From JBFHDX01 sp041584475 (GTDB lineage Bacteria; Pseudomonadota; Alphaproteobacteria; UBA8366; JADFVY01): a stretch of 54,994 nt of DNA. A model generated the notes under the pieces. It saw nothing but the letters and a program-made list of their open reading frames with translations. It was not told where the DNA came from and did no database searches. The stretch spans positions 1 to 54,994 of the forward strand of contig JBFHDX010000012.1 in NCBI GenBank assembly GCA_041584475.1. Reading direction: 5' to 3'. Position numbers and translations under genes: made by a program. Each line of letters begins with the position of its first letter. Positions within the stretch are counted from its first letter, which is position 1. Shown one piece after another: positions 1 to 11,762 of the stretch.

Positions 1-329
1 CGCGCGGCCTCGATGTCGTCCCTGAGGTCGGGGATCAGCTTCTCGACCGCCTCGCGATCGATCTCGTCGAGCGGTACCGCCTCGTCGGCGAGTACGGTGC
101 AGCGCTGGGGCGTGACTTCGGCGAAACCGCCGGCGACGAAGACGCGCGTCGTCACGGCACCGTTCTCGAACACGGCCAGGACGCCGGGTCGGACAGCGGA
201 GACAAGGGCGGAATGGCCGGGAAGGGCGCCGAAATCGCCCTCGGCGCCGGGCACGACGACCATCTCGACCGGCTCTGACAGCAGGAGCCGCTCCGGCGAG
301 ACCAGTTCGAACTCGATGGTATCCGCCAT
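1..329 (-). CDS. atpC: F1 ATP synthase epsilon subunit, 3' end beyond the window
   Basis: The first 109 codons of the F1 central-stalk epsilon subunit. Epsilon sits with gamma in the rotor and can inhibit ATP hydrolysis. The translation begins MADTIEFELVSPERLLLSEP and continues with a GDFGALPGHSALVSAVRPG segment. That is the usual N-terminal beta-sandwich of AtpC, including the conserved G-D-F/L-G-x-L-P-G-H motif. The ATG at 327-329 lies 15 nt after the atpD stop, and it is the last F1 gene, as in other alphaproteobacteria. The helical C-terminal region and stop codon lie outside the window, so completeness cannot be judged. Confidence 0.95.
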   Translation of the reverse strand, partial: MADTIEFELVSPERLLLSEPVEMVVVPGAEGDFGALPGHSALVSAVRPGVLAVFENGAVTTRVFVAGGFAEVTPQRCTVLADEAVPLDEIDREAVEKLIPDLRDDIEAA

Positions 330-344
330 GCGCCGGTCTCCCGA

Positions 345-1769
<1,425 letters not shown>

Positions 1770-1820
1770 CTTCTGAGCTCCTATTCGCAAATCCGCGGTG
1801 CCGCTTGCGCGAAGCGCTGG

Positions 1821-2720
1821 CTAGAGCGCCTCGGCACCGGAGATGATCTCGATGAGTTCCTTCGTGATCGCCGCCTGGCGCGCCCGGTTGTACTGGATCG
1901 TCAGGTTGTCGATCATGTCGCCGGCGTTGCGCGTGGCGCTGTCCATCGCGGTCATCCGCGCGCCCTGCTCGCTCGCATTGTTCTCGAGCAGCGCCCGGAA
2001 GACCTGCACCGAGATGTTGCGCGGCAGCAGCGCTTCGAGGATCTCCGACTCTTCCGGCTCGTACTCGTAAACCGTATCGCTGTTCGCCGCCTTTCCTGCT
2101 TCCTTGCCCTGGTCGTCGCTTCCGTTCACGGCGAACGGGATCAGTTGCTGCGCGGTGACGATCTGCGTCATCGCCGACTTGAAGTGGTTGTAATAGATCG
2201 TGCAGACGTCGAACTCCTCGGCCTCGAACATGCGGATGATCTTGTCGCCGATCGCGTCCGCGGCGCCGAACGTCAGGCTGGGCCGGCCGACTTCCGTTAC
2301 CGTCTCGACGATGCGCTCGCCGAACTCGCGGCGCAGCAGGTCGCGCCCTTTCTTGCCGACGCAGAACATCTTGACCGTCTTGCCGTCGCGCGTGAGATCG
2401 CGGATCCGCGCCCGCGCCGCGCGTACCAGCGACGAGTTGAAGGCGCCGCAGAGGCCGCGGTCCGCGGTTGCGACGACGATCAGATGGACGTCGTCCTTGC
2501 CCGTGCCCGCCAGCATCGGCGGCGCACCGGGGCGACCCTCGGCGGCGCTGGCGAGGGCCCCGAGCACGCGCTCCATGCGCTCGGCGTAGGGACGCGCGGC
2601 CTCCGCCTGCTCCTGCGCGCGACGCAGCTTGGCGGCCGCGACCATCTTCATCGCCGACGTGATCTTGCGCGTCGATTTGACGCTGTTGATCCGGATCTTG
2701 AGGTCCTTGAGGCTCGGCAT
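1821..2720 (-). CDS. atpG: F1 ATP synthase gamma subunit
   Basis: 299 residues, the usual size for the gamma rotor shaft that turns inside the alpha/beta hexamer. The N-terminus MPSLKDLKIRINSVKSTRKI is the signature gamma helix. The C-terminus ends with a conserved helix containing NLTIQYNRARQAAITKELIE, and the two helices form the antiparallel coiled coil of the shaft. A GGAG ribosome site lies about nine bases before the ATG. A glycine/glutamate-rich insertion near residues 195-225 (around KAANSDTVYEYEPEES) matches the loop seen in alphaproteobacterial gamma subunits. It is spaced 56 bases from atpA and 51 from atpD, consistent with one transcript. Confidence 0.97.
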   Translation of the reverse strand: MPSLKDLKIRINSVKSTRKITSAMKMVAAAKLRRAQEQAEAARPYAERMERVLGALASAAEGRPGAPPMLAGTGKDDVHLIVVATADRGLCGAFNSSLVRAARARIRDLTRDGKTVKMFCVGKKGRDLLRREFGERIVETVTEVGRPSLTFGAADAIGDKIIRMFEAEEFDVCTIYYNHFKSAMTQIVTAQQLIPFAVNGSDDQGKEAGKAANSDTVYEYEPEESEILEALLPRNISVQVFRALLENNASEQGARMTAMDSATRNAGDMIDNLTIQYNRARQAAITKELIEIISGAEAL

Positions 2721-2776
2721 GCGCCAGGCTCCGCCCTGCTATGGTCCCTGTCCGCCCGCTCCCGGCGCGTCGCCGG

Positions 2777-4305
<1,529 letters not shown>

Positions 4306-4306
<1 letters not shown>

Positions 4307-4863
4307 CAACCTGTCCCTTTCATCGCGAATTTGAGCTTCTGCAGCTGCGTGCGCAGCGACGAGTCGACCATGCGGCTGCCGACCTTGACCACGAGCCCTC
4401 CGAGGATCGCCGGATCGACGCGGTGCGCCACGGCGACCTTGCCGCCGATCGCCTTCTTCAATGCCTGTTCGAGCGCCTTCATCTGGCTGTCCTTTAGCGC
4501 GTGCGCCGTGACGACGTCGGCCGTCACCTCACCGCGCCGCGCCGCAAGCTCCGCCAGATACGCGGCGATGATTCCCGACAGCGCGAACAGCCGCCGGTTC
4601 ATCGTCACGACACCGATGAATCGCTTGGTCAGGTCGTTCACGCCCATCTTGTCGAGCAGCGCGCCCATGGCGTTCCACTGGTCCTCGCGGTCGAGCACCG
4701 GGCTGCGCACGAGGCGCGTAAGATCTTCACTGCCCTCGAGCAGCGCCTGCAGCGAACGCAGATCATCCGCGACCGCATCGAGCGCCTTCTCGGAGTCGGC
4801 AAGCTCGAACAGGGCCGCAGCGTAGCGACCGGCCAGTCCGGATGCCCCTGAGTTCCCTGCCAC
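4306..4863 (-). CDS. atpH: F1 ATP synthase delta subunit
   Basis: 185 residues in the reading chosen here, matching the family length for AtpH, which clamps the top of F1 to the b-subunit stator. The N-terminal region GLAGRYAAALFELADSEKAL is the conserved helical start of the delta fold. The C-terminus carries the typical DPAILGGLVVKVGSRMVDSS signature. I took the GTG at 4861-4863, preceded by GGGGGA, because upstream in-frame sequence (another GTG at 4974) adds 37 unconserved residues. It heads the atpHAGDC operon. The F0 genes are absent, as expected in alphaproteobacteria where F0 is encoded elsewhere. Confidence 0.93.
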
Positions 4864-4965
4864 CGGATGTCCCCCGAAAGAACCGACATACCCGCTGTCG
4901 CCGCGGGTCTTCCCGAAGCCCTTCGTAGCCGCGAAAAGTCGCCCCGCCCCTCCACGGCGCGCCGT

Positions 4966-4993
4966 CTTTAACACAGGGGAAATTCACTGGCAA
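4966..4993 (-). promoter_or_regulatory. Candidate sigma70-type promoter for the atpHAGDC operon
   Basis: Reading the minus strand, TTGCCA (4993-4988) and TTAAAG (4971-4966) are separated by 16 bases, about 105 bases before the atpH start. The hexamers match the vegetative consensus only partly, and alphaproteobacterial promoters are degenerate. This is a plausible location, not a mapped start. The rest of the 4864-5045 gap shows nothing else I can name. Confidence 0.35.
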
Positions 4994-5045
4994 GCCGAGT
5001 CTGGCCGGTTGTTTTGCGGCCTGGCGAGGCCGTGCCACCGCCGCA

Positions 5046-6137
5046 TCAGGCAGCGAACCGGGCGACCGCGTCCTCGTCCCATTCGATGCCGCTGCCGGGG
5101 CCGTCCGGCGCGCTGACGTGGCCGTCGACGACGGCGAGCGGCTCGCGCAGCACCGGCTCGGCCCAGTCGACATATTCGAGCCAGTGGCGGGTCGCGGTGG
5201 CGGCCAGCAGGTGCGCGCTGATCTCCGGATAGAGGTGCGACGAGACGGGCAGGCCCCGCGCTTCGGCCATGCCGGCGACGGCGCGCCAGCCGCTCACGCC
5301 GCCGATCTTCGCCGCGTCCGGCATGAAGAGGTCGCACGACCCCGCATCGAGTGCCTTCTGCATGTCGTGCACGCCCCAGCAGTTCTCGCCGATCTGGATC
5401 GGTACGGGTGACGCGTCGCGCACCCTGGCGCAACCGGCATAGTCGTCGAAGCGCACCGGTTCCTCGATCCACTCGAGTCCGAGATGCCCGAGCGCGCGGG
5501 CCCGTTTCGCTGCCTCGGACGGATCGAGCGCCTGGTTGTAGTCGGTCATGATGCGGGTGGCGTCGCCGACCGCCTCGCGCACCGCCTCGGCCACGGCGAC
5601 GTCGTCGCGCAGGTGCGCGTAACCGAGCCGCAGCTTGATCGCGGAGAAACCCTCGGCGGCCAGTTCGCGCGCCTCGTCCGGCGCCCGCTCGCGGCCGATC
5701 AGCCCGAGTCCCTTGCTGTTGTAGGCGGGTAGCGAGACGGGCTCGGCGCCGAGCAGGCGGGCGAGCGGCAGTCCCTTGCTCTTCGCCAGCGCGTCCCAGG
5801 CGGCCATGTCGACCGCCGCCGCGGCCATCATCGCCAGACCCTGCAGCCCGAGCAGCCGGAACCTCGCCTGCATGTCCTCCATCAGGCGCACCGGCGCCAG
5901 CAGCTCGCCGGCGATCGCATCGCCGACGGCGCCGAGCAGCGCGACCGTCGGCGCCAGCGCCAGCGGCGTATAGCAGAAGACGTAGGCCGATCCGGTCACG
6001 CCCTGGTCGGTTTCGAGATCGACCAGGGCCAATGGCGCTTTCGACACCGCCCCGCCGGCGGTCGCCAGGGGCCGCCGCATCGGCACGATCACGCCGCGCG
6101 CGCGGATGGCGCGGATGGTTGGCTGCCCGTCGCTCAT
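5046..6137 (-). CDS. Mandelate racemase/muconate-lactonizing (enolase superfamily) enzyme with K-x-R in place of K-x-K
   Basis: 363 residues with the full mandelate-racemase-type layout: capping domain (about 1-130), then a beta/alpha barrel. Metal ligands are visible at D199 (TDYNQALDP), E225 (WIEEPV) and E251 (IGEN). The general base pair D274 (PDAAKIGGV) and H301 (SSHLYPEISAH) and a glutamate at E321 are also present. Enzymes of this fold abstract a proton alpha to a carboxylate. The other catalytic position, normally K-x-K, reads K168-L-R170, so the lysine equivalent to mandelate racemase Lys166 is arginine (codon CGG at 5628-5630). Racemisation or a dehydration/epimerisation on one face is possible, and the substrate is unknown. 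The ATG has a GGAGGA site seven bases upstream. It sits between priA and atpH, which are often adjacent in relatives. Confidence 0.88.
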   Translation of the reverse strand: MSDGQPTIRAIRARGVIVPMRRPLATAGGAVSKAPLALVDLETDQGVTGSAYVFCYTPLALAPTVALLGAVGDAIAGELLAPVRLMEDMQARFRLLGLQGLAMMAAAAVDMAAWDALAKSKGLPLARLLGAEPVSLPAYNSKGLGLIGRERAPDEARELAAEGFSAIKLRLGYAHLRDDVAVAEAVREAVGDATRIMTDYNQALDPSEAAKRARALGHLGLEWIEEPVRFDDYAGCARVRDASPVPIQIGENCWGVHDMQKALDAGSCDLFMPDAAKIGGVSGWRAVAGMAEARGLPVSSHLYPEISAHLLAATATRHWLEYVDWAEPVLREPLAVVDGHVSAPDGPGSGIEWDEDAVARFAA

Positions 6138-6179
6138 CGCTGTCCTCCTCGCCGGCCCGAACGCTCGGGCGCAATTGCA

Positions 6180-8396
6180 TCACATGAAACTGTATGGGTC
6201 CACGTCGACCTGGACGCGCACGCCGCCGGGCCAGCGCACGGCGGCGAGCCAGCGCCGCAACACCGCCGGCACGTCGATGTCGCGCGACGCCTTCAGCAGC
6301 AGCCGCCGCCGGTGACGACCGCGCAGCACGGCAAGCGGCGCCGGCGCGGGGCCGAGCACGCGCAGCCCGGCGCCCGACGGCGCGACGCGGGCGAGGCGGG
6401 CCGCGGTCGCGTCGACCTCTTCCTCGCTCCGGCCCGAGACGATCAGCGCCGCCAGGCGTCCGAACGGCGGCCAGCCCCCGTCGCGCCGCATCGCCGCCTC
6501 CTCGGCGAGGAAGCGGTCGCGCGTTCCGTCCGCCAGCGCCTGCATGACGGGGTGGTCGGGATGCCAGGTCTGCAGCAGCACGCGGCCCGGCCGCTCCTCG
6601 CGCCCGGCACGCCCCGCCACCTGGTGCAGCAGCTGGAAGGTGCGTTCCGCGGCACGCAGGTCGCCGCCCATCAAACCGAGGTCGGCGTCGACCACGCCGA
6701 CCAGCGTCAGCATCGGGAAGTGGTGTCCCTTGGCGACGATCTGCGTGCCGAGGATGACGTCGATATCGTGCCGGGCGATCGCCTCGACGAAGGCGGCGGC
6801 GGCGTCGGGTCCGCGCACCGTGTCACTCGTCATGACGGCAAGCCGCGCGGCGGGGAACAGCGCGGCCACCTCCTCGGCGAGGCGCTCGATCCCGGGGCCG
6901 CAGGCGGCCATGCGATCGGTCGCCCCGCATTCGGGGCAATCGCGCGGCAGCTCGGCGAGGTAGCCGCAATGGTGGCACTGCAGCCGCCCGGAAAGCCGGT
7001 GCTCGACGAGCCAGGCGGTGCAGTTCGGACATTGCAGGCGATGGCCGCAGGCGCGACACAGGGTCAGCGGAGCATAGCCGCGGCGATTGAGGAACAGCAG
7101 CGACTGTTCGCCCGCCTCGAGCGTCTGCTTCAGCGACAGCACGACGGGCGGGCTGAGCCAGCGCCGCGGCGGCGGCGGGTCGCGCCGCATGTCGATCAGC
7201 TCGACCGCCGGCGGCAGCGCCCCGCCGTGTCGCGCCGGCAGGTGCAATCGGCCGTACCGTCCGGCCTCGGTATTGACGATCGTCTCCAGCGACGGCGTCG
7301 CCGAACTGAGCACCACCGGAATATCGCCGATCTGCCCGCGCACGACCGCCATGTCGCGGGCGTGGTAGATGACCCCGTCCTCCTGCTTGTAGGAGGAGTC
7401 GTGCTCCTCGTCGACGACGATGAGGCCGAGCTCGGGATACGGCATGAACAGGGCCGACCGCGCGCCCACCACGGCGCGCGCCCGGCCCTCCGCCACGCGG
7501 CGCCAGCAGCGGCGCCTCCGCGCGCGGCCGAGGTCGGAATGCCAGACGTCCGGGTCGGCCCCGAAGCGCGCCGCGAACCGCGCCAGCCACTGGCCGGTCA
7601 GCGCGATCTCGGGGAGCAGGACCAGCACTTGGCGACCGGCCTCGAGCGCTGCGGCGACCGCTTCGAAATAGACCTCGGTCTTGCCGGCACCGGTCACGCC
7701 GTCGAGCAGGACCACGCCGAAACCCTCGCCGATGCGGGAGACCAACGCGTCCGCGGCCGCCCGCTGTTGCTGGGAGAGCGTGGGGCCCGGCCGCTGCGGG
7801 TCGGGCGCCGCACCGGCGGGGCCGTCGACCGGCAGGAGGACACGCGCCAGCGCGCCGGCATCGGCCAGGCCGGCGACGACGCCGGGGCTCACGCCGGCCT
7901 CGCGGGCGAGCTCCGCGGCGGCCCGAGGCGGGCCGTCCGCGGCGACGGCCAGCACCCGTTTGCGTGCCGCCGTCAGGCGCAGCTCGGGCAGCGGCGCGAC
8001 GACGAGAAAGCCGGTTCGGACCGGCGGCGGTTCGAGGGCCTCGGGAATGCTCATCGCCATGCGCAGAACGGAACCGCGCGGGCTCAGGGTATAGCGGGCG
8101 ATCCAGTCGACCAGCTTGCGCGTCTCCGCCGGCAGCGCCGGCGCTTCGAGCCGCTCGGCCACGTCCTTCAGGCGCGACTCGTCGACACCGGCCGGGTCGC
8201 CGGCGCCCCAGACGACGCCGATCGCCTCCCGGCGCCCGAGCGGTACGCGCACGAAATCGCCGGGCGTTAACGTCATCGCAGCAGGTTGCCGGTAATCATA
8301 GGCGCTGCCGAGCGGCAGCGGCAGCAGCACGGAGACGCGTCTGCCGGCGGTTGCGGTGCTGGCGCGGTCGGAGGAACTGGCGCGGGTCATCTGCAT
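6180..8396 (-). CDS. priA: Primosomal protein N', replication-restart helicase PriA
   Basis: 738 residues, typical of PriA, which recognises abandoned forks and reloads the replicative helicase. The N-terminal DNA-binding region includes PGDFVRVPLGRREAIGVVW. It is followed by Walker A in DGVTGAGKTEVYF, the DEEH box in VVDEEHDSSYKQEDG, and an eight-cysteine zinc module (CRAC, CPNC, CHHC, CPEC). The C-terminal helicase lobe includes GTQIVAKGHHFPMLT and QVAGRAGREERPG. Two ATGs (8394-8396 and 8388-8390) are both possible starts. It is divergent from the transaldolase gene and lies upstream of the atp region, a common alphaproteobacterial arrangement. Confidence 0.97.
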   Translation of the reverse strand: MQMTRASSSDRASTATAGRRVSVLLPLPLGSAYDYRQPAAMTLTPGDFVRVPLGRREAIGVVWGAGDPAGVDESRLKDVAERLEAPALPAETRKLVDWIARYTLSPRGSVLRMAMSIPEALEPPPVRTGFLVVAPLPELRLTAARKRVLAVAADGPPRAAAELAREAGVSPGVVAGLADAGALARVLLPVDGPAGAAPDPQRPGPTLSQQQRAAADALVSRIGEGFGVVLLDGVTGAGKTEVYFEAVAAALEAGRQVLVLLPEIALTGQWLARFAARFGADPDVWHSDLGRARRRRCWRRVAEGRARAVVGARSALFMPYPELGLIVVDEEHDSSYKQEDGVIYHARDMAVVRGQIGDIPVVLSSATPSLETIVNTEAGRYGRLHLPARHGGALPPAVELIDMRRDPPPPRRWLSPPVVLSLKQTLEAGEQSLLFLNRRGYAPLTLCRACGHRLQCPNCTAWLVEHRLSGRLQCHHCGYLAELPRDCPECGATDRMAACGPGIERLAEEVAALFPAARLAVMTSDTVRGPDAAAAFVEAIARHDIDVILGTQIVAKGHHFPMLTLVGVVDADLGLMGGDLRAAERTFQLLHQVAGRAGREERPGRVLLQTWHPDHPVMQALADGTRDRFLAEEAAMRRDGGWPPFGRLAALIVSGRSEEEVDATAARLARVAPSGAGLRVLGPAPAPLAVLRGRHRRRLLLKASRDIDVPAVLRRWLAAVRWPGGVRVQVDVDPYSFM

Positions 8397-8492
8397 CGGT
8401 TAGACTCGCCTCACATCTAGCACCGGCCGGACGGAACGCGCCACGGCGAACCGACCGGCCGGATCGAACGGAGCGGGCGGGGTCCGAACAGC

Positions 8493-9155
8493 ATGAAATT
8501 TTTCGTCGATACAGCGGATGTCCCTGAGATCAGGGATTTGGCGGCAACCGGGCTGCTTGACGGGGTCACCACGAACCCGTCGCTGGTCGCCAAGACAGGG
8601 CGCGATTTCTTCGAGGTTCTGCGCGAGATCTGCGAGCTCGTCGCCGGTCCGGTCAGCGCCGAGGTCGCGGCCACCGACGTCGAGACCATGCTCGCCGAGG
8701 GCCGGGCACTGGCCAAGCTCGCCAACAATATCGCGGTCAAGGTGCCGCTGACGCCGGACGGGCTCAAGGCCTGCAAGGTCCTCTCGTCGGAAGGCACCAT
8801 GGTCAACGTCACGCTTTGCTTCTCGCCGGCACAGGCGATTCTCGCCGCCAAGGCCGGCGCCAGCTTCGTCTCGCCCTTCGTCGGCCGGCTCGATGACGTC
8901 GGCGGAGACGGCATGGCGCTGATCGCCGATATCGTCGAAATCTACGCGCAATACCCCGATTTCCGCACCGAAGTGCTGGTCGCTTCGGTGCGACATCCCA
9001 TGCATGTCGTCGAGACGGCCAAGATGGGCGCCCACGTTGCGACGGTGCCGCCCGCGGTGCTCCGAGCCATGTTCAACCATCCGCTGACCGACAAGGGGCT
9101 GGCCGCCTTCGTTGCCGACTGGCAGAAGACGGGCCAGTCGATTCTCGGTCGCTGA
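8493..9155 (+). CDS. Transaldolase / fructose-6-phosphate aldolase family protein (TalC/FSA type)
   Basis: 220 residues, the short single-barrel class. The Schiff-base lysine is K83 in NIAVKVPLT, and the N-terminus MKFFVDTADVPEIRDL with GVTTNPSL is diagnostic of the family. The enzyme moves a dihydroxyacetone unit between sugar phosphates in the non-oxidative pentose phosphate pathway; some members act as fructose-6-phosphate aldolases instead. Which activity applies cannot be decided from the residues I can read. Next to priA and upstream of DUF484-xerC, as in several alphaproteobacteria. Confidence 0.93.
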   Translation: MKFFVDTADVPEIRDLAATGLLDGVTTNPSLVAKTGRDFFEVLREICELVAGPVSAEVAATDVETMLAEGRALAKLANNIAVKVPLTPDGLKACKVLSSEGTMVNVTLCFSPAQAILAAKAGASFVSPFVGRLDDVGGDGMALIADIVEIYAQYPDFRTEVLVASVRHPMHVVETAKMGAHVATVPPAVLRAMFNHPLTDKGLAAFVADWQKTGQSILGR

Positions 9156-9173
9156 GGGCGGGGCGCCCTGGTC

Positions 9174-9869
9174 GTGACCCAGGCGAGAAAGACGAAGCGG
9201 GATACCGGCCTGTCGCCGGCCGAGGTGCTCGACTGGCTGCGCCGGCACCCCGATTTCGTCGTCAAGCATCCCGAGCTGCTCGACGGTGCCGTCGCGCCGG
9301 AGCGCGAGCTGGGCGACGGCGTCTCCGACCTGCAGCATGCCATGATCGAACGCCTGCGGACGGATCTCGACCTTGCGCAGCGGCGACAGGACGATCTGCT
9401 TGCGACCGGACGGGCGAACCTGACCAGCCAGTCGCGCATTCACGAATGCGTCATCGCCGCGCTGTCGGCGACTTCGCTCGAACAGCTGATCCAGACCGTG
9501 ACGACCGATTTCGCGGTGTTGCTCGACCTCGATGTGGTCGCTCTCGGCATCGAGCCGACGGCGGACCTGCCGGCGCAGGCGACGCACGGCCTGCAAAGCC
9601 TGCCCGTCGGTACCGTCGCCCGCCTCCTCGGCGAGCGCGCCGTCAGCCTGCGCAGCGCCGTCGAGGGCGAGCTGGAGATCTACGGCGGCGGGGCGCCCCT
9701 CGTCGCGTCGGACGCGCTCGCCCGCATCGCGCTCGCGTCGGCGCCCGGCCTGATCGCGTTCGGCTCGCGTCAGCCCGGCAAGTTCGAAGCGGGGCAGGCC
9801 GTCGAGCTTCTGTCGTTCCTCGCGCAATGCCTCGAGCGGGTGCTGGCACGGTGGTTGAGCCGGCCATAG
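9174..9869 (+). CDS. DUF484 family protein
   Basis: 231 residues of the DUF484 family, which has a GAF-like fold and is routinely encoded just before xerC in proteobacteria; its function is unknown. The N-terminal segment LSPAEVLDWLRRHPDFVVKHPELL is the family hallmark. A predicted coiled region (ERLRTDLDLAQRRQDDL) links it to the GAF-like part. I take the GTG at 9174, 18 bases after the transaldolase stop, with a GAGGGCGGGG stretch upstream. It overlaps the probable start of xerC, suggesting coupled translation and a link to chromosome dimer resolution by context only. Confidence 0.85.
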   Translation: MTQARKTKRDTGLSPAEVLDWLRRHPDFVVKHPELLDGAVAPERELGDGVSDLQHAMIERLRTDLDLAQRRQDDLLATGRANLTSQSRIHECVIAALSATSLEQLIQTVTTDFAVLLDLDVVALGIEPTADLPAQATHGLQSLPVGTVARLLGERAVSLRSAVEGELEIYGGGAPLVASDALARIALASAPGLIAFGSRQPGKFEAGQAVELLSFLAQCLERVLARWLSRP

Positions 9870-10795
9870 CGGCGGCGGCACGTGACGCCGCCCTGCAGCG
9901 GGCGATCGACGACTGGCGTCGCTGGCTGACGCACGAGCGCCGCGCCTCGGCCCACACCGTGGCGGCCTACGGCCGGGACCTGGCTGCGTTCCTCGGCTTT
10001 CTGCAGGAGCATCTCGGAGCGCCGCCGCGGCTCGCCGATCTCGAGCGGCTCACGGCGGCCGATTTCCGGGCGTGGATGGCGCGCCGCGCCGGCGCGGGAT
10101 GCGGCCGTGGCTCGACGGTCCGCGCCATGTCGGTGCTGCGCGGCTTCTTCCGCTGGCTGGAACGCAACGGTCACGCGGCAAATCAGGCGATCCGCGTCGT
10201 GCGCGCACCGCGCCGACCGGCGGCGGTTCCCAAGCCCTTGACCGTGGGCGACACCGAGGATCTGCTCGGGTCGGTATCGTTGCTGCCGGGCGAGCAATGG
10301 GAAATCCTTCGCGATGCCGCCCTGTTCACGCTGCTCTATGGCTGCGGGCTGCGCATCTCTGAGGCGCTGGCGCTCGACCGGCGCGCGCTGGCGCAGGGCG
10401 AGGCGCTGATGATCGAAGGCAAGGGCGGAAAACAGCGGATCGTGCCGATCATCCCCCTCGTGCGCGAGACACTCGCGGCTTATGCCGCCGCTTGTCCGCA
10501 TCGCGCCGGCGGCGATGCGCCGCTCTTCGTCGGACGGCGCGGCAAGCGCCTCAATCCGGGGGTGGCGCAGCGCCGCATGCGCGCGCTCCGCGCCCTGCTC
10601 GCGCTGCCGGACTCGGCGACGCCGCACGCGCTGCGCCACAGCTTCGCCACCCATTTGCTGGGGGCGGGGGGCGACCTGCGCGCCATCCAGGAACTCCTCG
10701 GGCACGCGTCGCTGTCGACGACCCAGCGCTACACGGAGGTCGACAGCGAGTCGCTGATGGCCGCGTACCGTGCGGCGCATCCGCGCGCGAAATGA
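9851..10795 (+). CDS. xerC: Tyrosine recombinase XerC
   Basis: 314 residues, standard length for XerC, which with XerD resolves chromosome dimers at dif. An N-terminal SAM-like DNA-binding domain (about 15-110, RRASAHTVAAYGRDLAAFL) precedes the catalytic domain. The catalytic residues are all visible: R168 (GLRISEAL), K191 (EGKGGKQR), H259/R262 (PHALRHSFATHLL), H285 (LLGHASLSTTQRY) and nucleophile Y294. The start is uncertain: GTG at 9851, inside the end of the DUF484 gene, fits the family length and follows GAGCGGG, while an in-frame ATG at 9827 is an alternative. Confidence 0.94.
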   Translation: MVEPAIAAAARDAALQRAIDDWRRWLTHERRASAHTVAAYGRDLAAFLGFLQEHLGAPPRLADLERLTAADFRAWMARRAGAGCGRGSTVRAMSVLRGFFRWLERNGHAANQAIRVVRAPRRPAAVPKPLTVGDTEDLLGSVSLLPGEQWEILRDAALFTLLYGCGLRISEALALDRRALAQGEALMIEGKGGKQRIVPIIPLVRETLAAYAAACPHRAGGDAPLFVGRRGKRLNPGVAQRRMRALRALLALPDSATPHALRHSFATHLLGAGGDLRAIQELLGHASLSTTQRYTEVDSESLMAAYRAAHPRAK

Positions 10796-10946
10796 GCGCT
10801 CTTGAGGCGGCTCGCGGATCTCGCGTCGCCAAGCGGCCCGGTCCCGCGACGCCCCTCGGCGCCCAATTGCGGGCGGGATACCGGGATTGCTACGCTGGCG
10901 ACGCGGCCTTGCGGCCGCCGGATAAACACATCGCCCGGGCCTGACG

Positions 10947-11762
10947 ATGGAGCAGCGATCCCCGCCACGACCGCGGCCGGCGACCCCCGACGACGGGTCT
11001 GCCGGGCCGCTGCAGCCGCGCTTCGACTGGGCCCTGTTCCTCGACATCGACGGCACGCTGCTCCACATCACCGACGCACCCGAGCTCGCGGAGGTCAGCG
11101 ATCACCTGCGGGCCGTGCTCGCAGCGTTGTTGCCGCGGTTCGAGGGGGCGATCGCGCTGATCAGCGGCCGCCGACTCGACAGCATCGACCGGCTCTTCGC
11201 ACCGCTCCGCTTGCCGGCCGCCGGCCTGCACGGGCTGGAGCATCGGGGCCCTAACGGCGACGTGCGGCGCCTCGGCGCACCGGAGGCGCTCGATCCGTGG
11301 CGTGACGCGCTGGCCGCGTTCGCGCGCGACAATCCGGGCGTCACGCTCGAGGACAAGGGAAGGGCGGTCGCCCTGCATTACCGGCGCGCGCCGGAGAACG
11401 CCGCCGCGGCGCGACATCTCGTCGGCCAGCTCATGGCCCGTCACGGCTCCGGGTTGCGAGTCATCGACGGCAAGATGGTGCTCGAGATCAAGCCGGCGCT
11501 CGCCGACAAGGGGCACGCGGTGCGCGGCTTCCTCGCCGAGCCGCCGTTCCGCGGCCGGCGACCCGTCTTCATCGGCGACGATACCACCGACGAGGACGCG
11601 TTCGCGGTGGTCAATGCGCTCGGCGGCGATTCCATCTGCGTCGGCGATCGCCCGGGCACCCACGCACGCTTCCGGCTGGCCGACGTCGACGCGGTCGTCG
11701 CGTGGCTCGACGCCATGCCCGCCGCGCTCGACCGGCTCGAACCACGGAAACACCGGCGATGA
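10947..11762 (+). CDS. otsB: Trehalose-6-phosphate phosphatase
   Basis: 271 residues of the HAD superfamily. HAD motif I is FLDIDGTLL (nucleophile and acid-base aspartates), motif II lies in ALISGRRLDSID, and motif IV is FIGDDTTDEDAF. The LEIKPALADKGHAV block is characteristic of trehalose-phosphatases. It removes phosphate from trehalose-6-phosphate to make trehalose, an osmotic and desiccation protectant. No otsA synthase is in the window; the 3' neighbour is glucokinase. The 151-base gap from xerC holds no recognisable signal. The stop overlaps the ATG of a 35-codon ORF (ATGA at 11759-11762). Confidence 0.93.
   Translation: MEQRSPPRPRPATPDDGSAGPLQPRFDWALFLDIDGTLLHITDAPELAEVSDHLRAVLAALLPRFEGAIALISGRRLDSIDRLFAPLRLPAAGLHGLEHRGPNGDVRRLGAPEALDPWRDALAAFARDNPGVTLEDKGRAVALHYRRAPENAAAARHLVGQLMARHGSGLRVIDGKMVLEIKPALADKGHAVRGFLAEPPFRGRRPVFIGDDTTDEDAFAVVNALGGDSICVGDRPGTHARFRLADVDAVVAWLDAMPAALDRLEPRKHRR

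Noticed and set aside
5046..6137. Possibility that the mandelate-racemase-like gene marks a mobile insertion
   Set aside because: No flanking repeats, integrase or tRNA, and base composition like its neighbours. Gene gain is possible, but no element is visible.
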